Positions 58,233-64,000 of a DNA stretch of 64,000 nt are shown piece by piece. The position numbers and the translations under genes are program-made. Numbering within the stretch: position 1 is the first letter of the stretch; every line of letters starts with the position of its first letter. The notes below the pieces were generated by a model, which saw only the letters and a list, made by a program, of their open reading frames with translations, did not search any database and was not told where the DNA came from. Source of the stretch: Kryptolebias marmoratus (lineage: Eukaryota > Chordata > Actinopteri > Cyprinodontiformes > Rivulidae); the NCBI RefSeq assembly GCF_001649575.2, contig NC_051443.1, positions 18,804,904 to 18,868,903 of the forward strand, written 5' to 3'.

Positions 58233-59664
58233 ATGTTATTTTTATTGATAAACTCATGAAGTTTTGTGCTCACCCTCCACATAGTTAGGTTTATGCTTTA
58301 TATATACTTAGTTAGGTTTAGAAAAACATCTTGCATGTCACTAATCTTAGTTTTAAGTGGTTCTGGCAGTTGTTTCCAAAGACTATAGGACAACAAACGA
58401 TAGTAAATGGGTTCCCAGACTGTACTGTTCGGTTGCCCACAATCAATCTGATACACTGCTGTGTTAAATGGCCTATCTGTGTTGTGCCAGTGAACATTAT
58501 TACAATAAGCCTGAAGTATAATATTCTCTTTGTGCTCATGCTAATAACATTTGTCTCATTTTTTTACACTGGACAGCCAGAATAATGCACAAATTTAAAA
58601 GATAAAAACCAAGTTAATTTAAACCTCAATTCATCATTCCCCGCCTGTTTTGTCACCCAAACTGTCCCCATAGCAGCCACTCCCTCCTCCCCGTGCACTC
58701 CCTAAAAGCTGCCAACAGTCTCTCCATCTCCTTCCCTGTCTCTGAAACATTTATGACAGCTGATGTTTAAATCAGGAGCTGGCCTCACTCTGCCCTGCTA
58801 TGATGGGGAGAGAGCAAGGCGATGGGTCTCCCTCTGTTTCCCACATGTGCACGGTTACACGCGTGTTTGCAGAGCCTCAAACGCACAAAACAATAAAGAG
58901 AAAAAAAGCACTGAGAAAGACAAGCAAACGTATGTGATCTAAAATGGGGAGAAAGATCTTGTGACTCATATGAACATAGCAAAGATCAACCCTAAAGTAG
59001 TTTATAATCATTGAGAACAAGCTGTACCATACATATAATTTTCATTTATTTAATTAACACATTCGTTTGAATGTGTTTAAACACTGTGATTGATGCTCAT
59101 GTATGGTTTTATGATCATGCGTATCTATTTTTTGCCTCAATCCAGCTTTGCTTTGTCTGCGGCACCGCTCAGTGGTTTGGCTGAACTTTGACGGGGGGGG
59201 CCGGAGGGGGGAGGTGTTGGTTCATATGAGGTTTATTAACATATGTCTGTGACTCACAACGCTGCTTTAGAAAAAAATATTATGTGTGTGCATGTGTGTG
59301 TGTGAGAGAGAGTGAGAGAGAGGGCTCAGCTGTGCATCAGTGTGTTACTGCATGTTTGATTATGCGAACGATTTAAATTTCCAAAATCTGTATGCGCCTG
59401 TGAGGTGCATGATTAAATCAAAGTAGGTCCCGCTGGGGGTAGATACGCATGTGCGTGTGCCTATTACAGGAGGCTGAGCTAATGAGAAAGAAGAGAAATT
59501 GTAAGAAGGGGCAACACACCTTTAAAACGAGAAGAGTTTGATTGTTTCCCTGAAACACTGCCAGAAAAAACACAGCAAGCAAGACACACATGGAGATGTT
59601 TCTTTAAATATTTTGTTTTTACCAGCAAAGGAGATGAAACAGAAATTGTCTACCATGGCTGGAT
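58233..59664. other. No gene recognised
   Basis: Frames at 58318-58982 are short and unsupported. A G-rich segment (GGGGGGGGCCGGAGGGGGGA near 59193-59212) and a GT/GA patch at 59283-59322 are the only notable features. Confidence 0.35.
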
Positions 59665-59870
59665 GTATTGCACTGTAAATTTCACAATTTTACTGTACTG
59701 TCACATATTGTCATTGTAGATTTTACAGTGAAATTCTGGCAGCTGCAGTTGGCAGTATTTTACCATAAATTAAAGGACTGTTCACTGCACTGTCATACAT
59801 TGTCATGTAGTTTTTATGCAGAAATTGTGTTAACCACAGCTGTCAGAATTTGACCTTAAATTCCATTTCC
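59665..59870. repeat. Teleost 'acagt/actgt' interspersed repeat
   Basis: Repeated words ACTGTAAATTTCACAATTTT, GATTTTACAGTGAAATTCTGG and GCAGCTGCAGTTGGCAGTAT belong to a common short fish repeat built on TTTACTGTA and CTGGCAGCTG. It is non-coding. Confidence 0.5.
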
Positions 59871-61328
59871 CCCCTGTTTTTCTTTTACAGTGAAGAAAAA
59901 ATGCAAACCTTTTTTATATACCTGGCAATTACATGTATCTTGGGTGACCCTGTAAACAGCTCTTTTCAATACTGAAAATCCACCCCAGCATTGACTATAA
60001 AGATTATATTCACAAGCCCCAGTTATCTCCAAGGTAAATATGGACTTACTTTGCCAACCAAATACAGCTGAAGTTGGGTGATATATTGTGGCAAAAAGCA
60101 GTAAATGAGACTGGACAACATAACTTGCATATTTTCTGTATTTATCACTGAGCAAACCTCATTTGCTGAGACACTGTCACCACCAGGGATTGGTAGAACC
60201 CAGCTCCATATAGTTATTAAGTAATATTTCTACACTTTGAGAAAATGTTCACTAATGTTTAAGCCTGAGAACATGTGGACAGTTGCATTAGTGAAAGGAC
60301 AGTCTGAACCAGGGATTAGCTGGATTGCAGACATGTCATGGGATCTTATTTTCCATAAAATAAAAAAAAATGATTCCAACAGCTACTCCCACTTTTCATA
60401 GATAAGGCAGACATACTGGATTTTTAAAATAAATTTTCCAACTTGGAATTCAGAAATGTCAAATTTTGAGTATCAATGTAACACAGGACTCTGAAATACA
60501 GATGATTTCTTGGTTATATTTAAAATGTTAAACATCACAAATTAGCATGTTAGCATGAACTGCTAAGAGACAAGTACAAGACACAGATAAAGCTGTTGCT
60601 AAATAAAACCAAAACAATGGACTATGAACAGATAATTTAATAGCACTTAGTTTCAAAAAAATCATCCTTGAGTCTCTAATAGTCTCAGCTCAAACCTCTC
60701 ATATTTACTGCTGGTCTTTTGTGCTTTCAGGTCATTTTGCTCACCTCTTCAAGGTCAGCATCCCACTAAACAACACATAAAGCAGAGAATTGTGGCACAT
60801 TCATCTCTTTTATTCACTGCTTCATTCATGCTGAAGATGGGTCTAGTTACTACAGCAACACACGTAAAAAAAATTCAGTCATTTTACTTTGATTATAGCA
60901 GGACAGTTGATTTTAAAATGCACATTTTGTAATTTTTCAACATATCTGTGCAGATAAATTCTCAAAGTTCCCAACATACCTTTGTTCTGTTTTTATCATT
61001 CTTATAGATCAGTTGTTTTAAGCAGGTTTTAACACACATATATGTGGTTTAATGTGGATTAACCAGCAGTTAGATGAGGTCCACCCTGTAAAAATACACT
61101 GATGACAATCAGACACACACACGCACACACAAATCATTAACTACGCCCTTTTAATCCCCAAGAGCAGCCTGGCCTTTGTTTTTGGGCACGTGTACACACT
61201 CGCCCACATTGACACAGCTACAGACGTCTTTGCACTTTTAATCTTGATCTGCCCTCAGCATATCTCCTCTCATTTCACTCACATGTGCACGTCCACACAT
61301 TCTCCTCTTGTCTCTTTCACACTCTGTC

Positions 61329-61361
<33 letters not shown>

Positions 61362-62619
61362 TCACACCCGGACACAGACACACTTTCATTAGTGGGATGC
61401 TTGCAGGCACATGCAGGGATTCTCCATTGTCCTCCCCATCAGCCTGCGGGATGAAGCTCACTAATTAACATTTAACTGAAGACCGCCTCTGAGCACAGGA
61501 GGAGATGTGGAGATAGAGAGGGCCGGCGCGAGAGGAAGGTGGAAGGATGGACATGAAGGAGAAGGGAAGGGCAGCGGAGAGAGGGATCAGAGAGAAGAGG
61601 AGGCTGGAAGGAGGAGGTTAGGCTATTGATCAGAGGGATAAGAGGGTGAGAGATGAGAGCGGCAGTACACTGATAAAAATGAGTGGAGAAACGCTGGATT
61701 TGATAAAGCACAGAAGACAGAGAAAAGAGGCAGCAAAAAAGGAAAGAACAGCTTTAATGAATGATTGACAGAAACAAAGAAACTCACAGGAAAAGAAAAT
61801 TCTGGAAAATTCTTGAACAAGAGAAGCACTCATAAGTGCAAAAAGACACACACACACACACAAAGAAAACAAGACAGATGAGTCAAAGTAAAGAAGGAAG
61901 AATTTTCATGCTGGAAACCTGAACCTCAGTCTGGTGAAACATCTTGAAAGATGTTAAACTGTGGGGGTGGATGATACAATCTACAGCAAACAATCTGTCA
62001 CTATAAACCATTACATCTGTTGTCAACTTTAATGCATCTCTTTGAATATTTTCTTTACTAATATCTGTTTTTCTTTATTTATAATGTTATTTCTGTTTAA
62101 AAAACAGGGTGGAAATTGATCCTTGATAAAAGATTGCTTTGACTATACATATATCAGTCTAAGTATGTGAGATCACACATCTGAAAGTGGCAAACTTAGT
62201 TAATTCAGGTTCATTGGGTATTCATAATCAGACTTTTATTGCATTTTGTCAATTGTGAGCTGAATTCAAGACAGTTTTTCTCAATTGTGTAAAAATATTT
62301 AGTGCTTTCAACATCTTATGTGGGGCATTACTGCACAGATCACACATTATTTTCTCAGTGTTGGCTTTATTGCTTTGCTTTATTGTTGCATCTTTGCACA
62401 GCAGCCGCCTGATACCTGTCAATGTGACTCACCGGAGACTGCAGACTGACGTTCATAAACAAGCGAAAAGTTTGAGAATGTGTTTCATTTTCAAACAATG
62501 ACAAGACGCAGTTCTCAAAGCAGGGTTCTATGGCTTGTCTAAATCCAAGTTTAACACAGAGCCAAGAAAGTTGGAATTACATGCAGCAGATTAAAACCTA
62601 CAGAAACAACCGTTTCTAC
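59871..62619. other. No gene recognised; (GT)n at 61331-61360
   Basis: A 30-bp (GT)n lies at 61331-61360. A purine-rich plus strand at 61480-61800 causes Ser/Leu/Phe minus frames. AT-rich otherwise. No exon could be supported. Confidence 0.4.
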
Positions 62620-63010
62620 AGCAAGAAGATCTGGCATTTCTTTTATTATCTGGGTGACATCGTTTGGACCCAACAGAGGAAAAGGTTCCTGTAAATCAAA
62701 TTAGTTTTGAGTGATCACCTTTATCCAGTGAGAAAGCCTTTCTATCCTAACTGTTTTAAGGGTCTCTTTAAATGCCATAAGGCTGCAAGGGGGAACAGAA
62801 TGGCTTGATGGATATAGAATTTATGTGACTGGTGAGGCTTTCAATGTCACCAGATCTCAACCCAATTAAACACTCATGGGAGGTTTTAGACTTAGTTTTG
62901 GAGTTAGAGATCCCTCCAACGGGAAAACACAAAAATGGTAGGGGAAAAAAAAAAGGATGGTCCATGTTAGAATTTTTCCTTAAACTTCATCATGTTGCCA
63001 CATTTTCCAA
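62620..63010 (+). pseudogene. Tc1/mariner transposase relic
   Basis: The frame around 62832-62900 reads SMSPDLNPIKHSWEVLD, which matches the SPDLNPIEHLWxxL region next to the last catalytic acidic residue of Tc1 transposases. Upstream and downstream pieces follow Tc1 order but are frameshifted and shortened. The inverted terminal repeats were not found, so this is a fossil fragment. Confidence 0.7.
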
Positions 63011-63289
63011 ACACATCTTGAACTCTAAGTAATAGAACAGGCAGAAACCCACTGGTACTCAGAAGAAAATATGAAATATGACTGTTTGCAGAGAGAACAG
63101 TCACAACTTATACCAGAAGTTACAACTCTTACCTAAAACTACCTTGCTTTCCAAATTTTTGGTTACCAGGTAGACCATTTCCTCCAAATGGAGGTTACAT
63201 TCGAACATCTTGTTTGTTTTTTTCAAGAAGTTGCACATAGAGTTGCTGTGTATGTGGTGCAGCTGCTAACATATCCCGGGCAATGTTAG
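63011..63289. other. No gene recognised
   Basis: Short spacer between the Tc1 relic and the LTR. The last five bases, GTTAG, are the presumed left copy of the LTR target duplication. Confidence 0.4.
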
Positions 63290-64000
63290 TGTCATGTTTG
63301 GTTCCAGTTTACGAACCCACATGCACGAACACAATCAGGAGATGCGTATGCAAACAATAATAAAGTTTATTGAACAGAGGGGACAGGGTTGGGGAGAAAA
63401 ACACGGAGCAGAAGTCAGGAAGGGATAACCAGTTCAGCCACTGTCAACGAGAGGAAGCGGTTAGACTCCTGGGAGGTGGAGGAACATATAAATATATATA
63501 TGTAGAGGAGAGAAAGGCTTACTAGGAACAGATGGAAGCTCACTTAGGAGCAGCGACAGACCCAGGGCGGCGTGGAGAGGTAGTGAACCGTTGGAGGGCG
63601 GACAGGTAAGACAGACTGAGTGGGGAGCGAGCTGGCGGCTGGTCGTGGTCCGGAACAAACGATCCACAGAACTTTTCTCTCGAGAAAACTCCGGAGGAAT
63701 CCAGGTAGACCTGACGAGAAGGAACAAACACAGGAGGCGATTATCTCGGGAAGATACACAGCGGGCCTTACTCTGGAACGATTTGTTACCAAGGTGAACA
63801 AACACTCAGGCAAGGAAGTGTCAGCTCGCCGCTTCTTAAATATCCCCAGCCTCAGTCAGCAAATGCGCCACAGGTGTGTCTCCGGGTTCAACCACACGCT
63901 TCTCCAGGGGCTCTGCTCCTAGGCGGCATCTGGTGGAGGAAGTGGGAAGCGGCAGGCTTCCAAAACAAAAGAAAAACAAAACAAACCACCGATCCTGACA
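63290..64000 (-). mobile_element. Probable LTR of a retrotransposon, minus orientation
   Basis: The segment begins TGTCATGTTTGG and ends GATCCTGACA at the last base, so its ends form the TGTCA/TGACA inverted pair typical of LTRs. On the minus strand the signals fall in U3-R-U5 order: a TATTTAAG box near 63843-63834, then AATAAA at 63371-63366, then the end about 75 nt later. The composition is more GC-rich than its surroundings. The open frames inside are non-specific. Whether it is a solo LTR or one end of a full element cannot be seen, because the partner side lies beyond the window. Confidence 0.6.

Overview
This window is nuclear DNA from a ray-finned fish, most likely a percomorph teleost. 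The evidence is L2-type, RTE-type and Tc1 transposon remnants of the kinds common in teleosts, a tRNA-derived SINE, many (GT)n, (TA)n and (GA)n microsatellites, very sparse coding sequence, and spliced (GT-AG) gene structure. The exact species cannot be read from the sequence. There are no prokaryotic operons, CRISPR arrays, rRNA genes or intact transposons.

Layout. Positions 1-15.2 kb hold no convincing gene, only repeats and one weak minus-strand exon candidate at 291-330. Two CpG-rich promoter-like islands lie at about 15.2-15.6 kb (with an NRF1-type palindrome) and 18.44-18.99 kb (with a CACGTG box). Each has a good splice donor on the minus strand, so each may start a leftward transcript whose coding exons I cannot identify. 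From 19 to 48 kb I recognise no gene: this stretch holds old mobile elements, microsatellites, a 182-base assembly gap inside a LINE fragment, and a cluster of DR1 nuclear-receptor-type sites at 41.3-42.05 kb.

The only well-supported gene is on the plus strand at 48.5-56.1 kb. Exons at 48742-48760, 50865-51134, 51276-51756 and 56101-56140 join in a single frame (810 nt, 270 codons so far) with matching phases at every junction. The product is a Ser/Lys-rich, probably disordered protein that I do not recognise. Its 3' end is unresolved: either the TGA that overlaps the exon 3 donor is used, or the reading continues through exon 4 to exons I could not place. A three-codon upstream ORF sits just before the start codon.

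The most striking non-genic structure is a dispersed repeat family with at least 13 copies or fragments, called here the ATTAAAG/ATCGCCCGC family. It has a conserved left end, a GC-rich right-end hairpin, and often two internal units in tandem. Five copies alternate in orientation between 19.0 and 24.9 kb. Other clear elements are a 192-bp hAT-like MITE with a perfect 8-bp target duplication (16774-16965), three L2 fragments, a Tc1 transposase relic (62.6-63.0 kb), and a probable minus-strand LTR that ends on the last base of the window. I found no new molecular system. The best leads are the unrecognised gene, the repeat family and the DR1 cluster.
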